Below the pieces are notes generated by a model. The model was not told the DNA's origin and did not search any database. It was given only the letters and a program-made list of their open reading frames with translations. Below, piece by piece: positions 42,812 through 51,834 of a DNA stretch of 64,000 nucleotides (within the stretch, counting starts at the first letter, position 1; each line of letters begins with the position of its first letter). The stretch spans positions 1 to 64,000 of the forward strand of contig NZ_BCVX01000010.1 of the NCBI RefSeq assembly GCF_001591965.1, read 5' to 3'. Origin of the DNA: Lysinibacillus odysseyi 34hs-1 = NBRC 100172 (GTDB lineage Bacteria; Bacillota; Bacilli; Bacillales_A; Planococcaceae). A program made the position numbers and the translations under genes.

Positions 42812-45177
42812 TATTTCAGTCGGAATTTACCGAAGCCGTTTTTATCTTCCCCGATATACTCAATATTACTGCCTTCTGGAATATAGTTTTTCGCTACATC
42901 CGCAGTACGGAACATAATATTTGTATTCGCTGGGAATGCTGTGAATTTCCAGTTGTTATCCGGCGTTACATTAATCGAGCCCTTTTCGATAATATAGTCA
43001 ACAATTGCTTCCCGGTTTTCATAAGCATAAACTGTTAAATTCGATTTATCTTCTTTAACGAATGTCGCTCCATAGGAACCGCCTACCCGATAGTTGTTGG
43101 CTACTACTAAAAATTCCTGCGTTAAATCAATCGGTTTGCCATTATATTGTACGTTTTTAATCCGATTTGCCTTTTCATTTACTACAGTGCCGCGACGGTC
43201 ATATTTTGCCGGAGAAGTGACATCGATTTCATAAGTAATCCCGTCTAATACGTCGAAGTTATAAGAGCGAGCTTCAGCATCGATAATATTTTGTTCTTCA
43301 GTAGAAGCAGGATCAATTGTAGCAAATACGCCCGCTGACATTTCCAGCCATTCAATAACTTCTGCTCCTGTCACCTTCACAGTAGATACTGTATTATCGA
43401 AGTGATAAATGTCCGCCATGTTTTTAATCGCTAATGGGCCGGCAGAGATATTTGTATAATCTGCTGCGTTTTCACGAGACCCCGCTTTGAACGGAGCCCC
43501 AGCAGATAGAATTGGCAGGCTTTCATCCTTCGTACCCGCTACTTGCTTCTTCACATAGGCTGTTTGGGCTGCTGTAATAATCTCAATAGCGGCCGTATCC
43601 TGTACTAAACCGAAATAGCTGTTAATTGGTGTTGCTGTTTCACCAACCGGTTGGCGAATGTAATCGATTGTACCTTCATGTGCTTCTTTTACTGCATCCA
43701 GTACTTCTTGATCTGCTTTTACGCCTTCAATTGAGCGGATCTCACCTGTTCCATCATTTACGACCCATTCGCCATCTACTAGTTCAAGGTCTAAATCGAT
43801 TACACCAAGGTAAGAGCCATAAGAGCCCGGCATAATTGTCGGCGTGCCATTGATCGTACCCTTGCCAGAATCGACATTTTCTAAATCAGCATAGTCACCT
43901 GGGAATTTTAGATGAGAGTGGCCTGTGATGACAGCATCAACACCTTCAAGCGCTGTAATTTGGTAGCCTACATTTTCAGTTCCTTTTACATATGTATCAG
44001 AACCGATCCCAGAGTGAGATAATACGACAATCACATCCGCACCCGCTTCTTCCATTTGAGGAATAGTAGCCTCTAATGCTTCAATCGGATCATCCACTGT
44101 TACTTTGCCTGTTAAATGAATCGCATCCCAGCCTAAAATTTGCTGAGGTACAATTCCCGTTATTCCCACCTTAATCTTATGTTTTTCTCCATCCTCATCA
44201 ACAACTTCCTGGCTTAGGATCGTATAAGGCTTAAAGTAATTTTCTCCAGTAGCAGCATTTCGTACGTTAGCATTTACCCAGTCAAATTCTGCATCATCCA
44301 TTACTTCGCCAAGGAAATCCAATCCATAGTTGAATTCATGATTTCCAAGTGTCGCGGCATCATATCCTAAAATATTTAATGCTGCAACAGAAGGATGCAC
44401 TTCACCCTTTTGCAAAGGCTTTTTCAGCGCGGCGTAGGAGCCAAGCGGTGTTCCCTGAATGAGATCCCCGTTATCCAGAAGGATACTGTTTGGATTTTCA
44501 GTGCGTGCTTTTTTAATCAATGCTGCTGTATTAGCAAGCCCAATCGTATTGTCTTCTTTATCTGAGTAATAATTATAGTTTGCCAAGTTAGTATGGATAT
44601 CTGAAGTACCTAATACGCGCAATGTAACCTTATCTTCATCTTCCACCGGCGTTGTTTGCATGTTGTCCATCAGACGGTCTAAAATATTTGCCATTTGTCC
44701 TGCTGTTACAATTTTAGTAGAACGGATTGTCCCATCCATAAAACCTTTTAAAATATTTGCTGCTGCTACGTTTGCTAACGCCTGTTTATGCATCGCATCA
44801 ATATTTTTGCTGTCTTTAAATTTATCCAATGTAGATAGCGGCGCATTTTCCATCTGCAAGCTGCGCCCAGCAATAACGAAAGCATGCAGGCGTGTTAACT
44901 TTTGATCAGGAGCAAATGTATCTTTATTGATCCCTGAAATCAGTTTTAGCTCTACCGCCTTTTCTACATATGGCGCCAGCTCTTTAGGAACGTCTTTAAA
45001 CGTGATGGATGTTCCGTCCCCAACCTCTACTCCTAAATGCTTAATCAGCTCTACCACATATTCACCGCGAGTAACGGGTGCCTGTGGATTTTCTGCTGCC
45101 TCTGCAATATGTACTTGTCCAAATCCTGTAGCTAAAAAAGCTGCTGCCAATGTTCCTGTCATAATAGATTTACGCAT
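42811..45177 (-). CDS. SLH-anchored 2',3'-cyclic-nucleotide 2'-phosphodiesterase / 3'-nucleotidase
   Basis: 788 residues. Signal peptide with cleavage near AEAAEN (about 28). Two S-layer-homology-type repeats at about 33-110 and 118-170 (VTRGEYVVELIKHLG; FKDVPKELAPYVEKAVELKLISGINKDTFAPDQKLTRLHAF). Metallophosphatase from about 185 with LGTSDIHTNL, LLDNGDLIQGTPLG, TLGNHEFNYG, VVLSHSG and ITGHSHLKF, then a 5'-nucleotidase C-terminal domain (INSYFG..., NYRVGGSYG). It degrades external cyclic nucleotides and 3'-nucleotides to nucleosides and phosphate. SLH repeats place it on the cell-wall polymer, in place of the LPXTG anchor of YfkN. Confidence 0.92.
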   Translation of the reverse strand: MRKSIMTGTLAAAFLATGFGQVHIAEAAENPQAPVTRGEYVVELIKHLGVEVGDGTSITFKDVPKELAPYVEKAVELKLISGINKDTFAPDQKLTRLHAFVIAGRSLQMENAPLSTLDKFKDSKNIDAMHKQALANVAAANILKGFMDGTIRSTKIVTAGQMANILDRLMDNMQTTPVEDEDKVTLRVLGTSDIHTNLANYNYYSDKEDNTIGLANTAALIKKARTENPNSILLDNGDLIQGTPLGSYAALKKPLQKGEVHPSVAALNILGYDAATLGNHEFNYGLDFLGEVMDDAEFDWVNANVRNAATGENYFKPYTILSQEVVDEDGEKHKIKVGITGIVPQQILGWDAIHLTGKVTVDDPIEALEATIPQMEEAGADVIVVLSHSGIGSDTYVKGTENVGYQITALEGVDAVITGHSHLKFPGDYADLENVDSGKGTINGTPTIMPGSYGSYLGVIDLDLELVDGEWVVNDGTGEIRSIEGVKADQEVLDAVKEAHEGTIDYIRQPVGETATPINSYFGLVQDTAAIEIITAAQTAYVKKQVAGTKDESLPILSAGAPFKAGSRENAADYTNISAGPLAIKNMADIYHFDNTVSTVKVTGAEVIEWLEMSAGVFATIDPASTEEQNIIDAEARSYNFDVLDGITYEIDVTSPAKYDRRGTVVNEKANRIKNVQYNGKPIDLTQEFLVVANNYRVGGSYGATFVKEDKSNLTVYAYENREAIVDYIIEKGSINVTPDNNWKFTAFPANTNIMFRTADVAKNYIPEGSNIEYIGEDKNGFGKFRLK

Positions 45178-45257
45178 TTGTAACCTCCTGATATCCGTTG
45201 TCAGGAATAATTGTAAATCATTTTCATGAAAAATAACCGATTCTTATTACCTATTAG

Positions 45258-45275
45258 TGTACAATATTTGTACAA
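45258..45275 (-). promoter_or_regulatory. Tandem TTGTACA repeats upstream of the nucleotidase gene
   Basis: Two minus-strand TTGTACA units exactly 11 bases apart, about 90 bases before the start. An 11-base period is typical of response-regulator direct repeats such as PhoP boxes, which would fit a phosphate-scavenging enzyme; the hexamer is not the PhoP consensus. Confidence 0.4.
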
Positions 45276-45423
45276 AAACATAGCATATTAATGCGGTTCA
45301 AAGAAAAAATAAGTGATTTATCCACCATACAACTGACCAATATGACATACTTTTTTCATCTTTAGGATAGCATGGTAACTCAATTCAGACGTCTAAGGTC
45401 AAACCATACAACAAAAAATGGAA

Positions 45424-45453
45424 AATAAAAGACACTCCAGATAGGAGTGTCTA
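45424..45453 (-). terminator. Terminator after azoR
   Basis: Minus-strand stem AGACACTCC / GGAGTGTCT with a 5-base loop, then TTTATTTT. Confidence 0.88.
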
Positions 45454-45461
45454 AATTTTTT

Positions 45462-46103
45462 TTATTTTACTGCAATTTGTGCTAATTTTTGAACTGCTGC
45501 TTGTACTTTTTCTAAACCTGCTGTGATAATTGCATCAGCATTTGCTGGATCAGCGTTATGACCTTCGATAACTACTTCTTCCAATTTCTCCATACCGTAT
45601 ACTCCACCGATAACATTATGAACGTATGTTGCTGCCATTTCCATTGGAGCAGTTTCAGGTGTTGAATAGATACCGCCGCGTGCAGATAAAACGATATATT
45701 TTTTATCATTCATTAAGCTTACTAAGTTGCCGTTCTCATCATATTTGAATGAATAGCCAGCACCATATGTGTAATCAATAAATGATTGTAATGCAGCTGG
45801 GATTGTAAGATTCCAAAGCGGGAAGGCAAATACTACTACCTCAGCAGCAGATAGTGCTTCACGTGATTTGTTGAAAGCCGCTAAAGAAGCTGCTTGAATT
45901 TCTGATAATTCTTCGCCAGCCTGTGCTTTACCAAAAGCGTTGAACAGCTCTTGACCAAAGTAAGGCAGATTTTCTTCAAATACATCAAATGTTGTGATAT
46001 TCAGGCCTTCTACTTTAGCAGCTTCCGCCATAAAAGTTTCATACATTTTCGTTGAAACGCCGTCCGGGCGATTGTTTGCTTTTACTACTAATACATTTGT
46101 CAT
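45462..46103 (-). CDS. azoR: FMN-dependent NADH-azoreductase
   Basis: 213 residues, flavodoxin-like fold. N-terminal VLVVKANNRPDGVSTKMYETF phosphate loop, VFAFPLWNLTIPAALQSFIDY, and LSARGGIYS. It reduces quinones and azo dyes by two electrons, which removes toxic quinones. ATG at 46103 with AAGGAG upstream. A near-perfect MhqR-type operator lies in the leader, as for azoR2 of B. subtilis. Monocistronic. Confidence 0.95.
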   Translation of the reverse strand: MTNVLVVKANNRPDGVSTKMYETFMAEAAKVEGLNITTFDVFEENLPYFGQELFNAFGKAQAGEELSEIQAASLAAFNKSREALSAAEVVVFAFPLWNLTIPAALQSFIDYTYGAGYSFKYDENGNLVSLMNDKKYIVLSARGGIYSTPETAPMEMAATYVHNVIGGVYGMEKLEEVVIEGHNADPANADAIITAGLEKVQAAVQKLAQIAVK

Positions 46104-46137
46104 TTATAATATTCTCCTTAATTATTACGAACTTTTT

Positions 46138-46155
46138 TATCTCGAATTCAAGATA
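46138..46155 (-). promoter_or_regulatory. MhqR-type operator of azoR
   Basis: Plus-strand reading TATCTCGAATTCAAGATA, a 9+9 imperfect palindrome that matches the MhqR box known from B. subtilis azoR2, mhqNOP and mhqED. It sits just downstream of the -10 box, a repressor position. Confidence 0.85.
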
Positions 46156-46162
46156 TAATTAT

Positions 46163-46191
46163 ATAATAATAGAGAACCTTACTTTTTTCAA
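46163..46191 (-). promoter_or_regulatory. SigA promoter of azoR
   Basis: Minus-strand TTGAAA (46186-46191), 17-base spacer, TATTAT (46163-46168). Confidence 0.7.
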
Positions 46192-46220
46192 CTAAATTAC
46201 TTTACTACTTTAGGCTGAAT

Positions 46221-46925
46221 TTATATTTCACATTCCCCATCAGAGCATGCCGCCCCACCTTCACCTACAAGCTGGATCGATTTTCGCAAGCCGGCCTCTG
46301 CCGCTGCCTGTTCAATCGTCTGGGCAAATAACGGCTGTGGCTGAGCACCTGATATCCCATATTTATTATTAAATACAAAAAAAGGCACCCCGCGTACACC
46401 TATTTGCTGCGCTTCATAAATATCCGCTTCTACGATATCCTCAAATTGACGGCTGTCAAGAACCTCCTCTACCTTCGCACGGTCGAGCCCAACTTCTTCT
46501 GCAAGCCTTTTTAATACATCCGGGCGGCCAATTGCCTCTCCTTCTAAAAAATAGGCTTTCATTAGACGCTCATTATAAGCGGGGGCTTTTTCCAGCTCGT
46601 TTGCTAACTTCGCTAAACGGTGCGCCGCTGTCGTATTAGCCGTCTTCATTACATCAAAGTTATATTCAAGGCCAACTTCCTTTGCTCGAACAGCAACATT
46701 GGCGGTCATTTTTTTGGTTTCTTCTTCAGATAAATTATATTTCTTTGACAATGCTGTAAAGATTGGCTCCTCCATATCAATCGGTGTAGAAGGATCTAAT
46801 AAAAAACTTTTATATTCTACTTCAATCTGTTCTTCATAGCCTGATTCCTTAATTGCCTTTTCCAATTGCCGTTTACCAATATAGCAAAACGGGCATACAT
46901 AATCTGACCATACTTCTATTTTCAT
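46221..46925 (-). CDS. DsbA family (FrnE-like) thiol oxidoreductase
   Basis: 234 residues. Thioredoxin fold with inserted helical domain: active site VCPFCYIGKRQL (Cys11, Cys14), helical part TANTTAAHRLAKLANELEK, cis-proline loop GVRGVPFFVFNNKYGISGAQP. Cytoplasmic, no signal peptide. FrnE homologues act in disulphide handling under oxidative stress. The C-terminus ends CSDGECEI, an extra pair of cysteines five residues apart. ATG at 46925. It stands between azoR and the FAD-Rieske gene. Confidence 0.92.
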   Translation of the reverse strand: MKIEVWSDYVCPFCYIGKRQLEKAIKESGYEEQIEVEYKSFLLDPSTPIDMEEPIFTALSKKYNLSEEETKKMTANVAVRAKEVGLEYNFDVMKTANTTAAHRLAKLANELEKAPAYNERLMKAYFLEGEAIGRPDVLKRLAEEVGLDRAKVEEVLDSRQFEDIVEADIYEAQQIGVRGVPFFVFNNKYGISGAQPQPLFAQTIEQAAAEAGLRKSIQLVGEGGAACSDGECEI

Positions 46926-47053
46926 GTAATGGGCCTCCTTTTTCTTTATTGTAACGAGGAGTTACTCACTCCTACAATTAATACGCTCATTGAATATTTG
47001 CCAAGACATTTACCCAATACTTAATAAAAACTAATAAAGTAGGTTGGATAATT

Positions 47054-48424
47054 ATGAAAAAATCGCTATGGCTGGAATCAAAAAAGTTAGTTTCAACTAC
47101 AGAACTAACGCAGGACAACAGATGTGAGATTTGTGTGGCTGGTGGAGGGTTATCAGGAATTTATACAGCTTATCTCCTAGCAAAAAATGGGCATGATGTT
47201 CTTTTACTAGAGGGTAAAGAATCGATTGGGGCAGGAGCGACCTCGCTTTCTACTGGAAAGCTTACGGTTCAGCATGGGCTTAAATATTCAAAGCTCTCGC
47301 TGGAAGATTCTGCCGTCTATTATGAGGCAAACCACCAGGCAATCGAAAGACTTCTCCAAGATCTGCCTTCTTCTCTTTATAAGCGTGCTACATCCTATAT
47401 ATATGCAACAACAGAGCAAGGGAAGATGGATTTACAAAAGGAATATGAAGCTTATCAGAAAATCGGCATCCCTTCCCATGCAACGAATGAAACAGAACTG
47501 CCTTTTGATGTCATGTTGGCACTTGCTATTGAAAATGAGGTACAAGTTGACCCGACTGATTTAGTAACCCATCTAGCAAACCTTGCGATTAAAGAAGGGG
47601 CTAGAATTCACACAAAATCTCGTGTGACAACCGTTAATGAAGACTATGTACAACTGGCAAACGATGCCCGCGTTCATTTCCAAAAATTAATTCTCTGTAC
47701 GCATTACCCAATCTCTTCCTTACCGCGGATGTACACAGCTAAACTTGCCATTAAGCGCTCCTATTTAACAGCTGTTCCAACAGCCGAGCCGCTTCAGGGT
47801 CAATATGTTAGTGTAGATGAACCAAGCCGCACAATAAGAACAGCCGAGGTTGGTGGAAAGCTCTATTTCGTTTATGGTGGCGGCGAGCACCCTGCTGGTA
47901 CTGTTACTGAAACAAACAACTACTATGAGACGTTTACGCAGGAACTTCAAAAAACCTTTCATCTCCCTGCACCGGAATATCTATGGAGTAACCAGGATAT
48001 GCAAACTCCTGACGACATTCCTTACGTAGGACCATTTGTAAAGAGCAGCGACAAAATTTATATTGCAACAGGCTACGATCAATGGGGATTGTCAAATTCC
48101 TTAGTAGCAGGCGAGATTTTAGCTAGTTATATGGCCAAACAGGAACACCCTGCGAGTGCAATTTATCAGCCGACACGTCACCAAGGGCTCGAAGGTCTTC
48201 AGGAAGGACTTAAAAACACCGGTTTTATGGGAGCCGAGTTCGTCAAAGGACATGTCGCTCGTAATGAGGCACCGACATGTACACATCTTGGCTGTAAGAC
48301 GCGTTGGAATGAAGGGGACAAGACATGGGACTGTCCTTGTCATGGTTCTCGCTTTAATGCCAAAGGACAGGTAATCGAGGGTCCTGCTGTTTATCCGTTG
48401 GAGTTAGATAAAAAGGATGCCTAA
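47054..48424 (+). CDS. FAD-dependent oxidoreductase with C-terminal Rieske domain
   Basis: 456 residues. N-terminal DAO-type flavoprotein (about 25-370): dinucleotide motif CVAGGGLSGIYTAYLLAKNGHDVLLLEG, then GAGATSLSTGKLTVQHGLKYSKL and near the end DIPYVGPFVKSSDKIYIATGYDQWGLSNSLVAGE. The C-terminal 60 residues are a Rieske [2Fe-2S] centre with CTHLGC and CPCHGSRFNAKGQVIEGPAV. B. subtilis YhfW has the same layout; the substrate is not known. Weak ribosome site (AGGTTGG). Divergent from the DsbA gene. Confidence 0.93.
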   Translation: MKKSLWLESKKLVSTTELTQDNRCEICVAGGGLSGIYTAYLLAKNGHDVLLLEGKESIGAGATSLSTGKLTVQHGLKYSKLSLEDSAVYYEANHQAIERLLQDLPSSLYKRATSYIYATTEQGKMDLQKEYEAYQKIGIPSHATNETELPFDVMLALAIENEVQVDPTDLVTHLANLAIKEGARIHTKSRVTTVNEDYVQLANDARVHFQKLILCTHYPISSLPRMYTAKLAIKRSYLTAVPTAEPLQGQYVSVDEPSRTIRTAEVGGKLYFVYGGGEHPAGTVTETNNYYETFTQELQKTFHLPAPEYLWSNQDMQTPDDIPYVGPFVKSSDKIYIATGYDQWGLSNSLVAGEILASYMAKQEHPASAIYQPTRHQGLEGLQEGLKNTGFMGAEFVKGHVARNEAPTCTHLGCKTRWNEGDKTWDCPCHGSRFNAKGQVIEGPAVYPLELDKKDA

Positions 48425-48443
48425 ATGGCATCCTTTCCAACAA

Positions 48444-49370
48444 TTATTTAAGTGACTCTGTTAATACAGGGACAATTTGTTTTTTACGCGATACAACACC
48501 AGGTAAGCTGATACGGCCATTTACAATTTCAGCACCGAACGCTTTTGCAGCTGCTTCTGCCACTCGGCCTACAGCTACAGCTGTTGAATCATTATTTAAA
48601 ATATCTGTGACAACGAAGAAGAATAAATCTAACCCATTATCTGCAACATTTTTATTTAACAAGTTCGTCAGTTCCTCGTGACGTCCTAATACATCCTCAA
48701 TATCAACAGCATTTACCTGTGCAACAACAGCTTTGTATTCCCCGAATTCGAAGCCTTTAGCATCTAAAGAAAGCAAATCTTCTAATGATTTATCAGAAAG
48801 ATCCGCACCTGCCTTTAACATAGCTAGTCCATATTCTGCTGCATCTACACCTGCAATTGCTGCCAATTCCTTACCAGCCTGTATGTCCTGCTCTGTGCAA
48901 GTTGGTGATTTAAACAGCAATGTATCCGAAATAATCGCTGACAACATAAGCCCTGCCATATTTGCTGGGATATCAATACTATTTTCTTTAAAGATCTTAT
49001 TTAAGATTGTTGCTGTACATCCAACAGGCTCTGCACGGAAATAAAGTGGATCTGCTGTTTGGAAGTTGGCAATACGATGGTGGTCAATCACTTCTACGAT
49101 TTGCACTTCTTCAATTCCGTCAGCAGATTGCTGGAATTCATTATGATCGACTAGAATTACTCTTTCCGCTTCCTCTTTTACATTTGAAATAAAGCGTGGG
49201 GCTTCAAAACCGAACTTTTCTAGGGCAAATTTTGTTTCATTGTTTACTTCCCCTAGTCTCACTGCCTCTGCATCTACGCCAAGCTGCTGTTTTAAATATG
49301 CATACACAATGGCAGATGTAATAGTATCTGTATCTGGGTTTTTGTGACCGAAGACTAATACGTTACTCAT
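48444..49370 (-). CDS. ppaC: Manganese-dependent inorganic pyrophosphatase
   Basis: 308 residues, DHH family II pyrophosphatase. Metal ligands His9, Asp13 and Asp15 in [14 protein letters not shown]; Asp in [18 protein letters not shown]; later [12 protein letters not shown], and the C-terminal DHHA2 domain ending with [10 protein letters not shown]. It splits pyrophosphate to drive biosynthesis. ATG at 49370 with AGGAGG upstream. Confidence 0.97.
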   Translation of the reverse strand: MSNVLVFGHKNPDTDTITSAIVYAYLKQQLGVDAEAVRLGEVNNETKFALEKFGFEAPRFISNVKEEAERVILVDHNEFQQSADGIEEVQIVEVIDHHRIANFQTADPLYFRAEPVGCTATILNKIFKENSIDIPANMAGLMLSAIISDTLLFKSPTCTEQDIQAGKELAAIAGVDAAEYGLAMLKAGADLSDKSLEDLLSLDAKGFEFGEYKAVVAQVNAVDIEDVLGRHEELTNLLNKNVADNGLDLFFFVVTDILNNDSTAVAVGRVAEAAAKAFGAEIVNGRISLPGVVSRKKQIVPVLTESLK

Positions 49371-49821
49371 CTTATTCCTCCTATATTACGAAATCTACTT
49401 GTATTTACCGAATTCATTTTATCATACCTCGCTGCGGGAAGAAAAATAGAACTTTTTTTTCTTCATTTTGGCTCTTCCTAAAACCCTATGCCTGCCTGTA
49501 GATACCTTTTCCATAGCAGAACGTTATTCCTTGTCCTTTCACTTTTATAAGTTCTTTAAGCTGATAGGATTGCAGTTATTAAGCTACGCTTTTTCACTAT
49601 AAGAACAAATTTCAGTATCAGAGTTCATTTATTATTTTCATTTCATCAAGAAAGAATGAAAGATAGAACTAAAAGTTACATTTTATGTAAATTAATACTA
49701 TTAAAGCAACAGATAATGAAAGTTATTATATATTTTTATATAATCATTATTAAAAAAATGCCTTTTATGATAAAATTATAGGGTAACGAAACTTTTATTT
49801 AAAAAAGAAACGAGGATTCTT
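49371..49821. other. 451-base gap between ppaC and the GNAT gene
   Basis: A+T-rich intergenic region with divergent upstream regions. Each gene has an extended -10-like TGATAAAAT (one on each strand: about 49430 for ppaC, about 49770 for the GNAT gene). I see no open frame or structured RNA I can support. Confidence 0.6.
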
Positions 49822-50625
49822 ATGACGAAGAAAATGGAGAAGAAATACATTCCATTAGCCGAGTTCTTCCAAAATTCCACCCAACCTGAAATGACGCTTA
49901 CATATGAAGCGATCGAAAATATTATGGGCCAGGAATTGCCGAATGCCGCTTATTTAAATTTAAGCTGGTGGAAGAAAACAAAGCCACCCCTTTCCCATTA
50001 CTTATCATGGGTTAATGCGAACTACAATGTAATTGATGTAAAACTCGGAAGATCGGTTACTTTCTCCCGGATAACAAATAATGAAAATGATGGTGAATCC
50101 CGCGGTAACCATGCCCATACATATATCATCCGCTCGATTGAAAGCGATGATGCCCGAGCGTTCATCAACTTACAGGAATCTGTTTTTACTGAATGTGATT
50201 TTGAATATTTTGATGACAATGAGCAGAATTTAACTGTTCAACAAGTCAGAAAGGTTTTAGCCGAATGGCGAAAAACGAAAACAAGCAATATTCTGCTTTG
50301 TATAGTAAATGGTGAATTTGCCGGCTATGTCATGATTAAGGGACACACATCTTCCCGTACAAAACATGTAGCCTCTTTACGCATCGGTGTTATAGAGGCC
50401 TACCAGAATATCGGTATCGGAACATCCCTGCTTAACCAAGCCGAAGCCTGGTGTCTAGAGCATCAAATCGAACGAGTAGAAGCACACATCGTTGTTTCCA
50501 ACGCAAAGGCAAAGGCATTATTTGAAAAAAATGGTTATGTATGTGAAGGGACACGAAAAGGCTCCTTCAAGCTTGAAAATGAGTTGCAAGATGAGTATTA
50601 TTATAGCAAATTTTTATCAAAATAA
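49822..50625 (+). CDS. GNAT acetyltransferase with N-terminal DUF7662-like domain
   Basis: 267 residues in two parts. Residues 1-85 resemble DUF7662: YIPLAEFFQNSTQPEMTLTYEAIENIMGQELPNAAYLNLSWWKK and VNANYNVIDVKLGRSVTFSRI, a fold met in nucleic-acid-linked proteins. Residues 100-265 are a GNAT domain: LQESVFTECDFEYFDDNEQNL, ASLRIGVIEAYQNIGIGTSLLNQAEAWC with the acetyl-CoA loop QNIGIG, and VSNAKAKALFEKNGYVCEG. Acceptor unknown. ATG at 49822 behind AACGAGG. Confidence 0.85.
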   Translation: MTKKMEKKYIPLAEFFQNSTQPEMTLTYEAIENIMGQELPNAAYLNLSWWKKTKPPLSHYLSWVNANYNVIDVKLGRSVTFSRITNNENDGESRGNHAHTYIIRSIESDDARAFINLQESVFTECDFEYFDDNEQNLTVQQVRKVLAEWRKTKTSNILLCIVNGEFAGYVMIKGHTSSRTKHVASLRIGVIEAYQNIGIGTSLLNQAEAWCLEHQIERVEAHIVVSNAKAKALFEKNGYVCEGTRKGSFKLENELQDEYYYSKFLSK

Positions 50626-50665
50626 TAAAACCGCCCGATAAGATTCACTTATTGGGCGGTTTTAT
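50626..50665. terminator. Shared terminator, GNAT and rpiR-type genes
   Basis: Stem AAAACCGCCCGATA / TATTGGGCGGTTTT (G-T pair) between convergent genes. Confidence 0.9.
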
Positions 50666-50666
50666 T

Positions 50667-51512
50667 TCAGACCATTTCTATTAAGGATTCAGCCGGATAC
50701 TTTTTACTTTTAGTGTCTACAGCTGGATAATGTTCTTTATACTGCCCTATCATACGATCAACGATTGCATGTATCAGGGAGAAAACAGCTATATCGCATT
50801 CGATAACTTTTTGACCTTTTCTTCCTACTGAAAAAAAGAGATCTGCTTGTTCCTGTAAAAGAGTAGAGTCCTCTTCTGCAATAGCAAGTATCTTACCATT
50901 TTTCCGTTTTACTAACTCCACTACCGCACGGACATCTTCCTGTTGCTCATTAACCTCTATAGCAAAAAGGACAGATTTTTCATCCATTTGTGTTAAGTCT
51001 ATTGCCATTCTTTCTGACTTATAGCTCATTAAATATACGTCATTACGATAGGATACCAAACCATTGTATAAAAGCAGGGCAGCTGGAGTAGACTCTCTCA
51101 TTCCTAAAATAAATATACGTTCTGCGTTGTGAAGTATGTTAATTGTTTTAGTAAAGTCAGGCTCACTTATATTCTCCATAAGTTCAATAATTCCATCTAC
51201 ATCCTTTGACATGACTTCATTCCATGGAATATTCTGTCTTTTATAGGCACGCTTTTTTGAGGGTGCCGGAGCAGAGCCATTTTTCTCAATTAAATACTCT
51301 TTCATTTTCTGCTGGAGCTCATTAAACCCCGACAGATCCATTGCATAACAAAAACGAATGACTGTTGACTCACTTACGCCAGCCTGTCTACCTACTTCAG
51401 AAGCCACTTGTGTTGTAATAATAGTCGGATTATCAATTACAAATTGCGCCACTTTACGTTGCCCTTTAGACAATCTGATGTATTTTTTTTTAATACTGTC
51501 GCAAATACTCAT
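50667..51512 (-). CDS. RpiR/MurR family transcriptional regulator
   Basis: 281 residues. N-terminal helix-turn-helix of the RpiR kind (LSKGQRKVAQFVIDNPTIITTQVASEVGRQAGVSESTVIRFCYAMDLSGFNELQQKM) and C-terminal SIS sugar-phosphate domain (about 120-260: AERIFILGMRESTPAALLLYNGL, KNGKILAIAEE). Ligand not evident. No sugar genes adjoin; the nearest downstream-facing transporter is NiaP. ATG at 51512 behind AAAGGGAATGAGG. Confidence 0.9.
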   Translation of the reverse strand: MSICDSIKKKYIRLSKGQRKVAQFVIDNPTIITTQVASEVGRQAGVSESTVIRFCYAMDLSGFNELQQKMKEYLIEKNGSAPAPSKKRAYKRQNIPWNEVMSKDVDGIIELMENISEPDFTKTINILHNAERIFILGMRESTPAALLLYNGLVSYRNDVYLMSYKSERMAIDLTQMDEKSVLFAIEVNEQQEDVRAVVELVKRKNGKILAIAEEDSTLLQEQADLFFSVGRKGQKVIECDIAVFSLIHAIVDRMIGQYKEHYPAVDTKSKKYPAESLIEMV

Positions 51513-51834
51513 ACCTCATTCCCTTTCTTTTCTCTCTAATTGAATGGTGTCAGTGATGTCAACCTAATTCATAAGGTGGTCCATATAATAAAAAATACAT
51601 TAACATGAATAATGAGTGAATACAATGATTTTTCTGAAAAAACTTTATCACTTTAAACAATAAAATTGCTTTCAGTACAAAGTTGACAGCACTCCTACTC
51701 ATAGCGAGAACACCTAAAAGATTTAGCAATTTCTTTGTCATCCTTTAAGCAGGAAATGTATTTTTCTACTCATCGATATACAAAAAAGAGAGAAGCAGAT
51801 ATGCTTTGCGGCATTCGCTACTCTCTCTTTTAAG
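51513..51834. other. 322-base gap
   Basis: Upstream region of the rpiR-type gene and the niaP terminator. A 60-codon hydrophobic frame at 51559-51741 has no usable ribosome site and is not called. Confidence 0.55.
51783..51832 (-). terminator. Terminator after niaP
   Basis: Minus-strand stem AAAGAGAGAGTAGC / GCTTCTCTCTTT (imperfect) followed by TTTGTA. Confidence 0.78.

Noticed and set aside
51559-51741. 60-codon hydrophobic minus-strand frame between rpiR-type gene and niaP
   Set aside because: The only purine-rich site directly abuts the ATG, composition is A+T-driven and no terminator or partner supports it.
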